From an uncultured Bacteroides sp. (lineage in GTDB: Bacteria; Bacteroidota; Bacteroidia; Bacteroidales; Bacteroidaceae), in contig NZ_CABUHK010000018.1 of NCBI RefSeq assembly GCF_902491285.1, forward strand, positions 1 to 64,000: DNA of 64,000 bases, given 5' to 3'. The notes beneath the pieces were generated by a model that saw nothing but the letters and a program-made list of their open reading frames with translations, made no database searches and was not told where the DNA came from. Position numbers and translations under genes: made by a program. Shown in pieces: positions 1 through 10,435 of this stretch. The number at the start of each line of letters is the position of its first letter. Positions within the stretch are counted from its first letter, which is position 1.

Positions 1-958
1 AGTCGAACCGGCGGTCTACTCCGCGGAAACTTGCCATACCTCTTTTTATCTCTTCGGCAGTCACTCCGTTCAGGTGTGCCAGTGCCATGGCGGCTACTCC
101 GTTCTCTATGTTGATGCTTACCGGGACTCCCAGTCGGATGTCGTTGATGCGGGTGTCCGGGGCTACAAAGTCGATGAATATCTCTCCGTTGCCGATACGG
201 ATGTTCTCTGCGTGGAAGTCGCCTTCGTCACGTGAGTAGGTGTAGACACGTACGCCGGGCTGCACTTTCGGTTGCAGGGAGATACCTTTGCGGATTATCA
301 GTGCGCCACCCGGTTGGATAAGGGTGGTGTAGTGTTCGAAACTTTCCAGATAGGCTTCCGCTGTTCCGTAGATGTCGAGGTGGTCGGGGTCTGTCGAGGT
401 GATGACGGACATATAGGGCGACAGCCAGTGGAAGGAACGGTCGAACTCATCGGCCTCGATAACCGTGTAGGGGCTTTCTTGGGAAAGCAGCAGGTTTGTT
501 CCGTAATTCTTAGAGATTCCTCCGAGGAAGGTGGTACATTCTACGTGCGACTGGTGGAGCAGGTGGGCGGTCATGGTAGAAGTGGTGGTCTTGCCATGAG
601 TACCGGCTACGCACAGTCCTTTACTCGAACGGGTAATTGTGCCCAGTACTTGCGCCCGTTTCTGTATTTCGAATCCGTTGTTGCGGAAATAGACCAATTC
701 TTCGTGCTCCTGCGGAACGGCGGGTGTGAATATGACGAGGGTACTTTCCTTGTCCTTGCAGGCTTCGGGAATCAGGTCGACATTTTCTTCGTAATGTATT
801 TGCGCGCCTTCGGCGATCAGGGTTTCAGTCAATGGAGTAGGGGTACGGTCGTATCCTGCCACTACTTTTCCTTTGAAGAGGAAATAGCGGACAAGCGCAC
901 TCATACCGATGCCGCCGGCACCTACGAAGTAGACTGATTTTATTGTTTCGATATTCAT
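1..958 (-). CDS. murC: UDP-N-acetylmuramate--L-alanine ligase, C-terminus cut by window edge
   Basis: Adds L-alanine to UDP-MurNAc, the first cytoplasmic amino-acid ligation of peptidoglycan synthesis. The reading frame is open from the ATG at 958 to the window edge, giving about 319 residues. Visible are the N-terminal Rossmann glycine motif GAGGIGMS (residues 13-20), the Mur-ligase ATP loop GTHGKTTT (119-126) and, near the edge, the FRGVDRRF stretch that opens the C-terminal part of MurC. A full protein would be about 460 residues, so roughly a third is missing to the left. It is the last gene seen of the minus-strand dcw operon, 80 bp after murG. Confidence 0.95.
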   Translation of the reverse strand, partial: MNIETIKSVYFVGAGGIGMSALVRYFLFKGKVVAGYDRTPTPLTETLIAEGAQIHYEENVDLIPEACKDKESTLVIFTPAVPQEHEELVYFRNNGFEIQKRAQVLGTITRSSKGLCVAGTHGKTTTSTMTAHLLHQSHVECTTFLGGISKNYGTNLLLSQESPYTVIEADEFDRSFHWLSPYMSVITSTDPDHLDIYGTAEAYLESFEHYTTLIQPGGALIIRKGISLQPKVQPGVRVYTYSRDEGDFHAENIRIGNGEIFIDFVAPDTRINDIRLGVPVSINIENGVAAMALAHLNGVTAEEIKRGMASFRGVDRRFD

Positions 959-1038
959 TTCTTCAGTTGCTAAATATATTCTCTAATCTATGTTTATAAT
1001 ATGTTAGTCCGTAGTCTCTGCTTTGAATGACAGAGATA

Positions 1039-2160
1039 TTAGTCGGTTGCTGATGCAGCCAGCTTTATCACCTCTTGCGCGATGATTCTCGCAGAATCGG
1101 GTAAAGCCAGTCTGGCTATATTCTCGCTTAATTCTTTTAGTTTTTGTCCGTCATTGACGGTGGACAGGGCTACATCCATCAGGGTGCTTTCTGCTTCACT
1201 GTCTTTGACGTAGATAGCTGCCTGCTTGTCTACCAGGGCTAGTGCATTCTTGGTCTGGTGGTCTTCTGCCACATTGGGCGAAGGCACGAGGACAACCGGT
1301 TTATGCAAAAGGCAGAATTCGGAGATGGAACCGGCTCCTGCACGGGAGATAACGAGGTCGGCGGCTGCATAGGCGGCTGCCATATCCTTGATGAAATCCG
1401 TAACATACAGATTCGGGAGCTCTCCTGCCGCTTTCACGGCTTCGGTCACTTGCGGATAATAGTATTTCCCCGTTTGCCAGATGAACTGCACGTCGCTGTT
1501 GGCTTTGATAGTCGCCAGTCCGGCCGTCAATGTGTTGTTGATGGTGCGTGCCCCCAGACTGCCGCCTACAATGAGGATTGTTTTCTTGCCCGGTTGCAGG
1601 TTGAAGGAACGCAATGCATCTTCTTTGCTCGGCATCGCCTTTGTCAGATTCTGCCGTACCGGATTTCCCGTCATGATAATCTTGTCTGCGGGGAAGAACT
1701 TTTCCATTCCGTCATAGGCCACGCAGATTTTCCGGGCTTTCTGTGCCAGCAGTTTGTTGGTTACTCCGGCATACGAGTTCTGTTCCTGTATCAGGGTCGG
1801 GACACCCATCATTCCGGCAGTCTTTAAGGTAGGGCCGCTGGCATAACCGCCTACGCCCACCGCTACCTGCGGGCGGAAGTTCTTGATAATGCTGCGTGCT
1901 TTCCACTGGCTGCGCAGCAGCTTGATTACTACCGATACATTCTTCCATAAATGCTTGCGGTCGAAACCGGCTATCGGCAGACCGATAATCCGGTAACCTG
2001 CATCGGGAACCCGTTGCATTTCCATACGTCCTTCGGCTCCTACAAAAAGTATTTTTGCATCGGGACGCAGTTCCATTATAGCGTTCGCAATAGAGACTGC
2101 AGGAAAGATATGTCCTCCCGTACCTCCACCGCTAATAATAATTCTAAGTTCTTTTTCCAT
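1039..2160 (-). CDS. murG: Lipid II synthase (GlcNAc transferase MurG)
   Basis: Transfers GlcNAc from UDP-GlcNAc to lipid I at the inner face of the membrane to make lipid II. The protein has 373 residues, the usual length. The N-terminal phosphate-binding loop GGGTGGHIFPA is at residues 11-21; the second glycine-rich loop GGSLGART and the donor-binding stretch ISRAGAGSISE lie in the C-terminal GT-B half. It sits between ftsW (54 bp upstream) and murC, as in other Bacteroides dcw clusters, and is probably transcribed from the mraZ promoter. Confidence 0.96.
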   Translation of the reverse strand: MEKELRIIISGGGTGGHIFPAVSIANAIMELRPDAKILFVGAEGRMEMQRVPDAGYRIIGLPIAGFDRKHLWKNVSVVIKLLRSQWKARSIIKNFRPQVAVGVGGYASGPTLKTAGMMGVPTLIQEQNSYAGVTNKLLAQKARKICVAYDGMEKFFPADKIIMTGNPVRQNLTKAMPSKEDALRSFNLQPGKKTILIVGGSLGARTINNTLTAGLATIKANSDVQFIWQTGKYYYPQVTEAVKAAGELPNLYVTDFIKDMAAAYAAADLVISRAGAGSISEFCLLHKPVVLVPSPNVAEDHQTKNALALVDKQAAIYVKDSEAESTLMDVALSTVNDGQKLKELSENIARLALPDSARIIAQEVIKLAASATD

Positions 2161-2214
2161 CCTATTCCTTTCTTTCTATCCGTTGTTCACCTTTTCCGGT
2201 ACACTCATCATTCA

Positions 2215-3540
2215 TTAGCCCTTCTTGTTCATATCGTTCTCGTCTTCGAACTTGGCATCGCTGTTCAGGATCGGAGCGGTCGGTTCGGCCGCAGCTTGTG
2301 CTTCGGAATTGGCTGCCGCATCTGTTGCTATCTGCAACTGGACTTGTGCGTCATGTTCTTTCAGTTCTTCCAGATGAGCGGTATATCGGCTTACGCTCAA
2401 TATCATTCCGATATAGGCGCAGTTGATTAATGTACTTGTTCCTCCCTTGCTGACCAAAGGTAGCGGTTGTCCTGTAACGGGGAACAGCCCGACGGCAACC
2501 ATCATATTCAGTATCGCCTGCGACACCAGTAGCAAGGCAATACCCATGACGAGGAAAGCGGGGAAAGTCCGTTCGCATTTCTGCGCGATTCGCCCGGCGC
2601 GCATCAATAGCCATAGGTAAAGGAATACGACGAAGATGCCTCCTATCAGTCCCATCTCTTCGATGACGATGGCAAAGATAAAATCGGAGAATGCCTGGCT
2701 GAGGAAGTCACGCTGTATGGAGTTGCCCGGCCCTTTGCCGACTACATTACTGGTGGCAATGGCGATGCGGGCATGTGCGATCTGTGCGTCTTTGTCAATA
2801 TCGAATTTGGCGGCAGGCACTTCTTCTTTCTCGAAGAAACCGGAAACGCGGTTCTGCCAGGTCTCGAAGCGGTGAAGACCGGGGGTGCTGTGCAGTGTCT
2901 TAGCGGGGATGGCCATTAGTATTCCTGCGGCTATGCCGCCTATAAGTGCCAGTATTCCCAGCATACCGAACAGCTTTTTCGATGATACCCGTCCGATGAA
3001 CATCATCATGCATACCACACCGAACAGCAGCATGGCTGTCGAAAGGTTCTCCGGTGCGATGAGCAGGAAGACCAGTCCGGTGATAATCATGATATATTTA
3101 AAGGCTTTCGGATTGGCTCCATATTCGTCCTGCCGTTTGGACAGGATGAAGGAGACGGCAATGATGACAGCCATCTTTGCCAGTTCCGAAGGCTGGAACT
3201 GTAATCCCATGAAGGTCATCCAGCGGGCTGCCCCGTTGACACGGTCGCCTGTGATGATACCCATCAGCGTGACGAATGCCAGCAGCACCAGGGATATCGG
3301 GTAGAGGAAGACCGGAAATACCTGGAACCATTTGTAGGGTACGTTGTGCAGGAATACCACCACCACGGCACCCACCATCAGGATGATGGAGTGTTGCGTA
3401 ATCGGCCCCCAATGGTCGCCACTTTTGTAAGTCAATGTCGATGCTGCCGAGAATACCTCGACAATCGAGATGAGGCAGAGACAGAGGAAGATAATCCAGA
3501 TTACCTTGTCGCCTTTGAATATGTTCTTTAATAAATCCAC
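2215..3540 (-). CDS. ftsW: SEDS peptidoglycan polymerase FtsW
   Basis: Septal peptidoglycan glycosyltransferase of the SEDS family, working with the ftsI-encoded transpeptidase of this operon. The 441-residue protein has about ten hydrophobic segments. The SEDS motif FQPSEL is at residues 115-120 and the PLVSKGGTS loop is near the C-terminal end of the membrane domain. A polar, Ala/Glu-rich cytoplasmic tail of roughly 45 residues follows the last membrane segment. The start is the ATG at 3540, and an inverted repeat separates it from murD. Confidence 0.95.
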   Translation of the reverse strand: MDLLKNIFKGDKVIWIIFLCLCLISIVEVFSAASTLTYKSGDHWGPITQHSIILMVGAVVVVFLHNVPYKWFQVFPVFLYPISLVLLAFVTLMGIITGDRVNGAARWMTFMGLQFQPSELAKMAVIIAVSFILSKRQDEYGANPKAFKYIMIITGLVFLLIAPENLSTAMLLFGVVCMMMFIGRVSSKKLFGMLGILALIGGIAAGILMAIPAKTLHSTPGLHRFETWQNRVSGFFEKEEVPAAKFDIDKDAQIAHARIAIATSNVVGKGPGNSIQRDFLSQAFSDFIFAIVIEEMGLIGGIFVVFLYLWLLMRAGRIAQKCERTFPAFLVMGIALLLVSQAILNMMVAVGLFPVTGQPLPLVSKGGTSTLINCAYIGMILSVSRYTAHLEELKEHDAQVQLQIATDAAANSEAQAAAEPTAPILNSDAKFEDENDMNKKG

Positions 3541-3544
3541 TTCG

Positions 3545-3604
3545 TTAGTGATTAGTGGTTAGTGATAAGTGAGTAACAGTTAGCCGTTAATCACTAATCA
3601 CTAA
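3545..3604. repeat. Intergenic inverted repeat between murD and ftsW
   Basis: The arm TTAGTGATTAGTG (3545-3557) is matched perfectly by CACTAATCACTAA (3592-3604). The space between holds more degenerate TTAGTGATAAGTGAG units. In the polycistronic mRNA this would form a 13-bp stem with a 34-nt loop. It has no T-tract on the minus strand, so it is not a convincing terminator; processing or stability is more likely. Confidence 0.7.
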
Positions 3605-3619
3605 TCCGTTAAACGTTAT

Positions 3620-4954
3620 CTAAAGTTCTCTCACGCATTGCTTGAACTGGTCGCCGCGATCTTCGTAGCTCTTGAAGAGGTCGAAAGAAGCGCAGCAAGG
3701 GCTTAATAATACGGTTTCTCCTTTCTTTGCCAGTTTGTAGGCGGCTTCTACGGCATCCTTCATGCCGGTTTGCACATCTGCCACGGGCAGGCCGAGGCGG
3801 TCGAAGAATTCGTGAAGTTTCTCGTTATGCAGTCCCATATAGACGAGTGCCGAGCACTTCTCGCGTACCAGCTCTTCAATTTCCGTATAGTCGTTTCCCT
3901 TATCTTTGCCGCCGAGAATCAATACTGTTTTGGTGGTCATGCTTTGCAGGGCATACCAGCAGGAGTTGACGTTCGTGGCTTTCGAGTCGTTGATAAAGTC
4001 AATTCCGCGGACACGTGCTACTTTTTCCAGGCGGTGTTCCACTCCCTTAAAGTCGGAGAGGGCTTTGCGGATGTTCTCTTTGGTGATACCTGCCAGGTTG
4101 GCTGAGATACCGGCTGCCAAGGAGTTGTATAAGTTATGTTGTCCCGTCAGGGCCAGTTCTTCCTGCTCCATGTTGAAAGCAATCGGTTCGTTGATTTTCA
4201 CTTCGTGGTCTTCAACGTAGGCGATAGCTCCGTCCTCTTTCACTGCGGCGAAAGGATACAGATGGGCTTTCAGGCCATGCTTTGCCAGTTCGCGTTTGAT
4301 GATAGGGTCGTCGTTCCAGAAGATGAAGGCATCGTCCGGAGTCTGGTTCTGAGTGATGCGGAATTTGGCATCGATATAATTCTGCATACAATGGTCGTAA
4401 CGGTCGAGGTGATCCGGGGTGATGTTCATCAATACGGCGATGTTCGCACGGAAGTTATACATATTGTCCAACTGGAAAGAACTCAGTTCGATGATGTAAT
4501 AATCATGATGATCTTCGGCTACCTGCAAAGCGAGGCTCTTGCCGATGTTGCCTGCCAGACCTACGTTCAGGCCTGCGCTCTTGAAGATATGGTAAATCAG
4601 GGAAGTTGTGGTCGTCTTCCCGTTCGAGCCCGTGATACAAATCATCTTGGCGTTCGTATAGCGTCCGGCAAACTCAATCTCTGATATGACCGGAGTACCT
4701 TGAGCTTTCAGTTTCAGGATGAGCGGGGCGTCATTCGGGATACCGGGGCTTTTGATGACCTCGTCGGCATTCAGAATGAGTTCTTCGGTGTGGTGTCCTT
4801 CTTCCCAGGCGATGTTGTGGCTGTCGAGAAGTTCCTTATACTTGTCCTTGATGGCGGACATGTCCGAAACAAACGTCTCAAATCCTTTGACTTTAGCGAG
4901 TACGGCTGCACCTGCGCCGCTTTCGCCAGCTCCTAAAATTACTATTCTTTTCAT
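3620..4954 (-). CDS. murD: UDP-N-acetylmuramoylalanine--D-glutamate ligase
   Basis: Adds D-glutamate to UDP-MurNAc-L-Ala in the cytoplasm. The 444-residue protein has the N-terminal nucleotide-binding glycine motif GAGESG (8-13) and the ATP loop GSNGKTTTT (109-117), followed by a central ligase domain with NITPDHLDRY and a C-terminal domain containing ILGGKDKGNDY and the terminal SPCCASFD segment typical of MurD. It is the fourth Mur ligase-pathway enzyme in the operon. The start ATG at 4954 puts the Rossmann motif at the usual distance. Confidence 0.96.
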   Translation of the reverse strand: MKRIVILGAGESGAGAAVLAKVKGFETFVSDMSAIKDKYKELLDSHNIAWEEGHHTEELILNADEVIKSPGIPNDAPLILKLKAQGTPVISEIEFAGRYTNAKMICITGSNGKTTTTSLIYHIFKSAGLNVGLAGNIGKSLALQVAEDHHDYYIIELSSFQLDNMYNFRANIAVLMNITPDHLDRYDHCMQNYIDAKFRITQNQTPDDAFIFWNDDPIIKRELAKHGLKAHLYPFAAVKEDGAIAYVEDHEVKINEPIAFNMEQEELALTGQHNLYNSLAAGISANLAGITKENIRKALSDFKGVEHRLEKVARVRGIDFINDSKATNVNSCWYALQSMTTKTVLILGGKDKGNDYTEIEELVREKCSALVYMGLHNEKLHEFFDRLGLPVADVQTGMKDAVEAAYKLAKKGETVLLSPCCASFDLFKSYEDRGDQFKQCVREL

Positions 4955-5069
4955 CTACAATAATGTGCTCTTGTTTCCAATATGCTGAATTGCTTTATTA
5001 GTTGTGCACATCCTTTAAAAGTTAATAATCGGGTTAATACTCTCTATATTTTTAATCCGTGCCTTAATC

Positions 5070-6338
5070 CTATCTGATTTTTAGCGTTATAATCGTTATG
5101 GCTGCCAGTACAATCGTTACAATCCAGAAGCGGACGGTAATTTTTGATTCGTGGAACAGTTGGTCGGGTTTGGTGAACTTCACTGTGCATCCCGGTTCTA
5201 TCAGGCTCATGGAAGTGCGGAAGTGGTCGTGAATCGGTGTCCGTTTGAACAGCCGTTGTTTCACTCCTTTCCTCTTTCCCGCCTTATAGTAAGCCCGTTG
5301 CAGGATGACCGACAGGTTCTCCACAAGGAATACACCGCAAAGAATCGGTATCAGCAGCTCTTTGTGGATAATGATGGCGAATACGGCGATGATGCCGCCG
5401 ATTGTCAGACTGCCGGTATCGCCCATGAAAACCTGTGCCGGATAAGCATTGTACCAAAGGAAACCGATAAGCGCACCGATAAAGGCACAGATGTAAATAA
5501 CCAGTTCCTCCGAGCCGGGGATATACATGATATTCAGATAACTCGCAAATTCGATATGCGATGACACATAGGCTAATATTCCAAGTGTGGCACCGATGAT
5601 GGCGGAATTTCCTGCCGCCATTCCGTCCATTCCGTCGTTCAGATTCGCACCGTTGGAAACGGCGGTAACTACGAAGATGGTGATGATGACGAACAGTATC
5701 CATCCGGCTGCCTGTGCGTGTTCGCCCATGAAAGCGACCAGATCGGCATAGTCGAGGTTGTTACTCTTGAAGAAAGGAATCGTCGTCTGGGTCGATTTCA
5801 AGTCATTCGTCCCGTGTATCACTTCCATCTCCTGTCCCGGAGTATGTACTTCGATATTTTCGCGGATTACTACGTCCGGGCTTAAATATAAGGTAAGCCC
5901 GACAATTAATCCCAGACCCACCTGACCGATGATCTTGAACTTGCCGTGCAGTCCTTCCTTATCTTTCTTGAAGATTTTGATATAATCGTCAGCGAAGCCG
6001 AGTGAGCCCAGCCATATGGTGGTTATCAGCATCAATATCATATATATGTTTTCCAACTTGCCCAACAGCAGGCAGGGAATGAGAATGGCTATGATAATAA
6101 TGACACCTCCCATGCTCGGCACACCTACCTTGTTGACGCCGAACGGGTCAGTCTTCGCGTCACGCTGTGTTTCCGTGATTTGCTTTTTCTTCAGCAGGTT
6201 GATAAATTTATCTCCCCATATACTTGAAATAAGCAGTGCGAGGATAACAGCCATCAAAGCACGGAATGAGGTGTAACCAAACATTCCCGCTCCGGGAAAA
6301 TTGAGCTTATGCAGCCATTCAAACAGATAATATAGCAT
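5070..6338 (-). CDS. mraY: Phospho-N-acetylmuramoyl-pentapeptide transferase
   Basis: Integral membrane enzyme that moves phospho-MurNAc-pentapeptide to undecaprenyl phosphate, making lipid I. At 422 residues it is longer than the 360-residue E. coli enzyme because of a roughly 45-residue polar insert after the first few membrane segments (around residues 160-205), an expansion I associate with Bacteroidetes MraY. Catalytic motifs are intact: FADDYIKI, NLNDGMDGMAAG and FMGDTGSL, plus the HDHFR segment near the C-terminus. It lies between murE and murD on the minus strand. Confidence 0.95.
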   Translation of the reverse strand: MLYYLFEWLHKLNFPGAGMFGYTSFRALMAVILALLISSIWGDKFINLLKKKQITETQRDAKTDPFGVNKVGVPSMGGVIIIIAILIPCLLLGKLENIYMILMLITTIWLGSLGFADDYIKIFKKDKEGLHGKFKIIGQVGLGLIVGLTLYLSPDVVIRENIEVHTPGQEMEVIHGTNDLKSTQTTIPFFKSNNLDYADLVAFMGEHAQAAGWILFVIITIFVVTAVSNGANLNDGMDGMAAGNSAIIGATLGILAYVSSHIEFASYLNIMYIPGSEELVIYICAFIGALIGFLWYNAYPAQVFMGDTGSLTIGGIIAVFAIIIHKELLIPILCGVFLVENLSVILQRAYYKAGKRKGVKQRLFKRTPIHDHFRTSMSLIEPGCTVKFTKPDQLFHESKITVRFWIVTIVLAAITIITLKIR

Positions 6339-6392
6339 GATGAAATTTACTGTTTTACAATTTACTATTTACAATTTACTATGCAGGCGACG

Positions 6393-7841
6393 TTATTGGA
6401 ATACCTCTTTGAGTACTTCCTTGTCGTCGAAGTGATGTTTCACTCCTTTTATCTCCTGGTAATTCTCGTGTCCTTTTCCGGCAACGAGTATTACGTCTCC
6501 TTTTTCTGCCAGCATGCAAGCCGTGCGGATTGCTTCCTTACGGTCGGCGATGCTTAGTGTCTTCTTCATATCCTCCGCGTCGAGTCCTGCCAGCATATCA
6601 TTAATAATATCCTGCGGCTCTTCAAAACGTGGATTGTCCGAAGTGATGATGACGCGGTCGCTGGCTTTGGCTGCCTCTTTTGCCATGATGGGGCGTTTAC
6701 CCTTATCACGGTTGCCGCCCGCACCTACCACAGTGATGACTTTTCCTTTTCCTTCGAGCACTCCGTGGATGGCATTCAGCACATTGATAAGCGCGTCCGG
6801 AGTATGGGCATAGTCCACAATCGCTGTAACGCCCTTCGGTGAACGAACAGCATCAAAGCGTCCTGCCACGGGATGAAGTGTACTGAGAGCAACAAGTACC
6901 TCTTCTTCTTTCTTGCCAAGTAGAACAGCAGCTCCGAACACGGCCAGTAAATTGGAAGCATTGAACTTGCCGATAAACTGGACAGCCAGTTCGTGATTGT
7001 TGAAATCAAGCAACATTCCTTCAAAATGAGATTCCAGTACCCGGCCTTTAAAGTCACTGAGGCTTCTCAATGAATAGGTATATACTTTGGAACGCGTATT
7101 CTGCGTCATTACCAGTCCGTTCTTGTCGTCGAGGTTGGTAAGGCTGAACGCATTCTTCGGCATATCGTCAAAGAACTTCTTTTTGGCTTTCAGATAGTTC
7201 TCCACCGTTTTGTGATAGTCGAGGTGGTCGCGGGTCAGGTTGGTAAAGATACCTCCCGCAAACTTCAACCCGCTGATACGCTTCTGCGCAATTGAATGTG
7301 AACTGACTTCCATAAACACATATTTGCACCCCTCATCCGCCATTCGTCCCAACAGACGGTTCAGTGTGATAGGGTCGGGCGTGGTATGCTCGGTCGGTAT
7401 GGCTTCATCGTCGATATAATTGCAGACGGTAGAGATAAGCCCCGCTTTATATCCGAAATAACGGAATGTGTTATATAATAAGGTGGCGATTGTTGTCTTG
7501 CCATTCGTTCCGGTGACGCCGACCAGTTCGAGCTTGGAAGTCGGATCGCCATAGAATGTAGTGGCAATCTTGCCTGTTGCATCTTCGCTGTCATTAACTT
7601 GTATATAGGTAATTCCTGCCACGGGCTCTTCCGGCATATCTTCACAAAGGATGGCGACAGCTCCTTTGCTGATGGCGGCGGGGATATAAGCATGGCCATC
7701 GGCTTGCGTGCCGCGCATCGCCATGAACAACTGTCCGGCTTCGACTAAACGGGAATCAATGTTGACTCCGGTGATTTCTATGTCTGAATTTCCGGTTATC
7801 TGCACCGGTTGAATTGCTTTCAGTAACTTGTTTAGTAACAT
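6393..7841 (-). CDS. murE: UDP-MurNAc-tripeptide synthetase, meso-diaminopimelate adding
   Basis: Adds the third stem-peptide residue. The 482-residue protein carries the ATP loop VTGTNGKTT (109-117), the carbamylated-lysine region around residues 217-222 and the substrate-selecting DNPR motif (402-405). DNPR is diagnostic of enzymes that use meso-diaminopimelate rather than lysine, which fits a Gram-negative wall. It follows ftsI by 29 bp. The start is the ATG at 7841. Confidence 0.96.
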   Translation of the reverse strand: MLLNKLLKAIQPVQITGNSDIEITGVNIDSRLVEAGQLFMAMRGTQADGHAYIPAAISKGAVAILCEDMPEEPVAGITYIQVNDSEDATGKIATTFYGDPTSKLELVGVTGTNGKTTIATLLYNTFRYFGYKAGLISTVCNYIDDEAIPTEHTTPDPITLNRLLGRMADEGCKYVFMEVSSHSIAQKRISGLKFAGGIFTNLTRDHLDYHKTVENYLKAKKKFFDDMPKNAFSLTNLDDKNGLVMTQNTRSKVYTYSLRSLSDFKGRVLESHFEGMLLDFNNHELAVQFIGKFNASNLLAVFGAAVLLGKKEEEVLVALSTLHPVAGRFDAVRSPKGVTAIVDYAHTPDALINVLNAIHGVLEGKGKVITVVGAGGNRDKGKRPIMAKEAAKASDRVIITSDNPRFEEPQDIINDMLAGLDAEDMKKTLSIADRKEAIRTACMLAEKGDVILVAGKGHENYQEIKGVKHHFDDKEVLKEVFQ

Positions 7842-7870
7842 AGTCTCTTTTTTAATACTTGATTTTACTT

Positions 7871-10024
7871 TTAATGCATTGAAAGGGTAATCGTCTGTCC
7901 TTTCTTTACTATTGTCCCGTTGGCTATCGACTGGCTTTTCACCTTGCCGACTCCAATCAAATGGACTTTTAATCCTTTACTTTCCAGCAGGTATACGGCA
8001 TCTTTCGCCCCCATGCCGATGACGCTCGGAACGAAATTCTGCATATTGCTCCGGCTTTCAAGAACCACCGCCTGAGGAGCCGAATGGGTATTTCCCCAGA
8101 CTTCTTTTCCGGCATCAGCAATTTTGCCCTGTACCTGAATGTTCAGATCTTCCAGTACGCGTTGTGCCTCTCTCATTTCTCCGGCTTTTACGTTCGGAAT
8201 GACTACGGCATTCGTGTCAATTGCGTTGGCAAGCGGTAAACGCAGGTCTTTGGCATACACTCTTTCGGCAATCTTGCTGAATACGCTACCTGCCATCAAA
8301 CCGCCCGATGCCGGCAAACCCGGTTTCTGGATGGAGACAATCATACTATATTTAGGCGCTTCCGACGGGAAATACCCGCAAAAACTGACAAGATAGTTCG
8401 TTCTTCCTGTCTTGTATCCGGCTGCTCCCTGTGAAATCTGTGCCGTTCCGGTCTTTCCGGAGACGTGGAACTGCTTGCTTCCCGCAGGTTTGGCAAGTCC
8501 TTCGCCTACCACTTTCCGCAGAATCTCACGGATTTGTGCCAATGTCTTGTCCGAACAAATCTTTGGATTGATAACTTCTGTCGGATATTCCTGCACTATC
8601 TCTCCGTCTTTCACGGCGGCTCTTACGAACTTCGGACGTACTGTCACCCCATTGTTCGCTATTCCGTTATAGAATGTAAGAATGTTAATCGGCGGAACCT
8701 GCGTTTCATAGCCGATGCTCATCCACGGGAGAGCAGTCTTGGAGAAATAGCTTCTTTCTTTCGGGCCACGAATATTCGGCTTGCCTTCTCCCGCAATTTG
8801 CAGATGGAGAGGCTGGTCGATACTCATTCGTCTCAATCCGTCAATGAACTTCTGCGGATTGCTGCCGTAGAAATGGTCTATAATATAAGATGTACCGACA
8901 TTGGAAGAAACTCCCAGAATCTCGGTAACCGTTAATTTTCCGTATCCTCCGCGGTGCCAGTTGTGGTCTTTCATCACACGGCCGTGCATCGGCATTTGTC
9001 CGTTGCCGGTATCCACTACATAATCAGGAGTGATTTTCCCGTCCTCAAGAGCTACCATGATAGAAGCAGTCTTGAAAGTGGAACCCGGCTCAAGCATATC
9101 ACTGATGGCATTATTACGCATCTCGTAATATTCGCCGTCTTTACCTTGCATCATGTTGACGATGGCTTTCACTTCTCCGGTAGCTACCTCCATCAATACA
9201 ACTACGCCTACGCTGGCATTCAACTCTTTCAACTTGTCTACCAATGCTTTCTCGCAAATATCCTGCATGCCTACGTCAATGGTAGTAATCAGGTCGCAAC
9301 CGTCAACCGGCGGCACATCTACGATATTCAGGTATTTGTTCATTACTTTCTGACGGTGCGTCAATCCGTCCCGTCCTTTCAGAATCGTGTCAAAAGCAAG
9401 CTCGATACCGTTTCTCGCTCCTTTTGCCGTATCGGCATATACATCACCCAGCGTACGGGCAGCCAGCGAACCGAAAGGCTTTTTCCGCTGATTGTAAGCC
9501 AACTCCTTGAATCCTCCTTTGTAACGGTTCAGACAGAAAACTGGCAATCTCTTTACCTCTTTATATTGTATATAAGAGATACGTTTGGGATAAATCAGAT
9601 AATTGCGGCTCTTTGCCTGACGTCCTTTTTTAAGATGTGCCTTGAATTGGGCTGCACTTTTGTCCGGGAATATTTTGTTCAGTCCGATGCAGATTGAATC
9701 CATATTGGCATTGAGAATGGAATCCCTGCGTGCCTGGTCCTTCTTTCTGCGTTTTTCGTCCTTTTCACCGGACATAAAGTCCATATAAATTCTGTATTCG
9801 GGCAGGGAACTAGCCATCAGTTTGCCATCGGAAGAGATAATGTTTCCGCGATTGGGTTTCACCGTCACGTTCTCTTTTACGAAACGGTCGGCTATGTCCT
9901 GCCAATATTGACGTTCGGCAAACATGATGATGCCCGCCTTCACGACAATTGCCACGCCTATCAACGCCATCAGAAGGATGACGAAGAAGTAACGGGTCAT
10001 TATATTCTTTTTGTTAACTGCCAC
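7871..10024 (-). CDS. ftsI: Division transpeptidase (PBP3/FtsI) with C-terminal PASTA domain
   Basis: Cross-links septal peptidoglycan. The 717-residue protein has one N-terminal membrane anchor (about residues 12-32), a class B PBP dimerisation domain and the three transpeptidase motifs in order: STFK (catalytic serine), SSN and KTG in the stretch SGKTGTAQ. The last roughly 55 residues form a PASTA-like domain ([20 protein letters not shown]). E. coli FtsI lacks PASTA, but it is common in Bacteroidetes and Gram-positive division PBPs. It pairs functionally with the ftsW of the same operon. Confidence 0.95.
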   Translation of the reverse strand: MAVNKKNIMTRYFFVILLMALIGVAIVVKAGIIMFAERQYWQDIADRFVKENVTVKPNRGNIISSDGKLMASSLPEYRIYMDFMSGEKDEKRRKKDQARRDSILNANMDSICIGLNKIFPDKSAAQFKAHLKKGRQAKSRNYLIYPKRISYIQYKEVKRLPVFCLNRYKGGFKELAYNQRKKPFGSLAARTLGDVYADTAKGARNGIELAFDTILKGRDGLTHRQKVMNKYLNIVDVPPVDGCDLITTIDVGMQDICEKALVDKLKELNASVGVVVLMEVATGEVKAIVNMMQGKDGEYYEMRNNAISDMLEPGSTFKTASIMVALEDGKITPDYVVDTGNGQMPMHGRVMKDHNWHRGGYGKLTVTEILGVSSNVGTSYIIDHFYGSNPQKFIDGLRRMSIDQPLHLQIAGEGKPNIRGPKERSYFSKTALPWMSIGYETQVPPINILTFYNGIANNGVTVRPKFVRAAVKDGEIVQEYPTEVINPKICSDKTLAQIREILRKVVGEGLAKPAGSKQFHVSGKTGTAQISQGAAGYKTGRTNYLVSFCGYFPSEAPKYSMIVSIQKPGLPASGGLMAGSVFSKIAERVYAKDLRLPLANAIDTNAVVIPNVKAGEMREAQRVLEDLNIQVQGKIADAGKEVWGNTHSAPQAVVLESRSNMQNFVPSVIGMGAKDAVYLLESKGLKVHLIGVGKVKSQSIANGTIVKKGQTITLSMH

Positions 10025-10072
10025 AGTGCTTGTCTTTTAAAAACTCTCAACTCTCAATTTTCAACTCTCCAC

Positions 10073-10429
10073 CTATTTAATAAGGTAAGGGGGATTGGTA
10101 GATGTCTGCAAATCACTCTCCTTACTTGAGATATAATCTTCAATGCGTGACTGGCGGCTCTTTTCCATCAGTTCCGAGCTGCGTGTCAGCGCATCATATT
10201 TAATATCTATCAGTTCCTTTTTTAACCGGTCTATCTCAATCTGCTGTTGCTGGCTGGCATAACGGTTGTGGATATAGAAGATGATGAATACCATGATAAG
10301 TACCAGCAACTTCGTCTGACGACGGAAAAAGTCGGTAGCCAGAATATCTCCACCCAGAATGCTTTTCAGCGAGGTGCGTTTTTTCTTCTTGCCCTCTTCT
10401 GTTTTCTTGTTTACTACTTCTTCTTCCAT
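10073..10429 (-). CDS. FtsL-like division protein
   Basis: A 118-residue protein in the ftsL position, between rsmH and ftsI. It has a lysine-rich cytoplasmic N-terminus (about 40 residues), one membrane segment (roughly residues 41-58, LLVLIMVFIIFYIHNRYA) and a short periplasmic helix likely to form a coiled coil (residues 60-105). This is the bitopic topology of FtsL, which bridges FtsB and FtsI in the divisome. Sequence similarity to E. coli FtsL is too weak to see by eye; the assignment rests on position, size and topology. Confidence 0.85.
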   Translation of the reverse strand: MEEEVVNKKTEEGKKKKRTSLKSILGGDILATDFFRRQTKLLVLIMVFIIFYIHNRYASQQQQIEIDRLKKELIDIKYDALTRSSELMEKSRQSRIEDYISSKESDLQTSTNPPYLIK

Positions 10430-10435
10430 TTCTTC

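Noticed and set aside
272..937. Plus-strand open frame of 221 codons
   Set aside because: It is antisense to murC, whose conserved motifs are on the minus strand. Similar long antisense frames inside murG, murD, ftsI, the EnvC-like gene and others were rejected for the same reason.
10025..10072. CAACTCTC micro-repeats between ftsL-like and ftsI as a regulatory element
   Set aside because: Short pyrimidine-rich repeats of this sort look like low-complexity spacer; there is no symmetry or promoter match.
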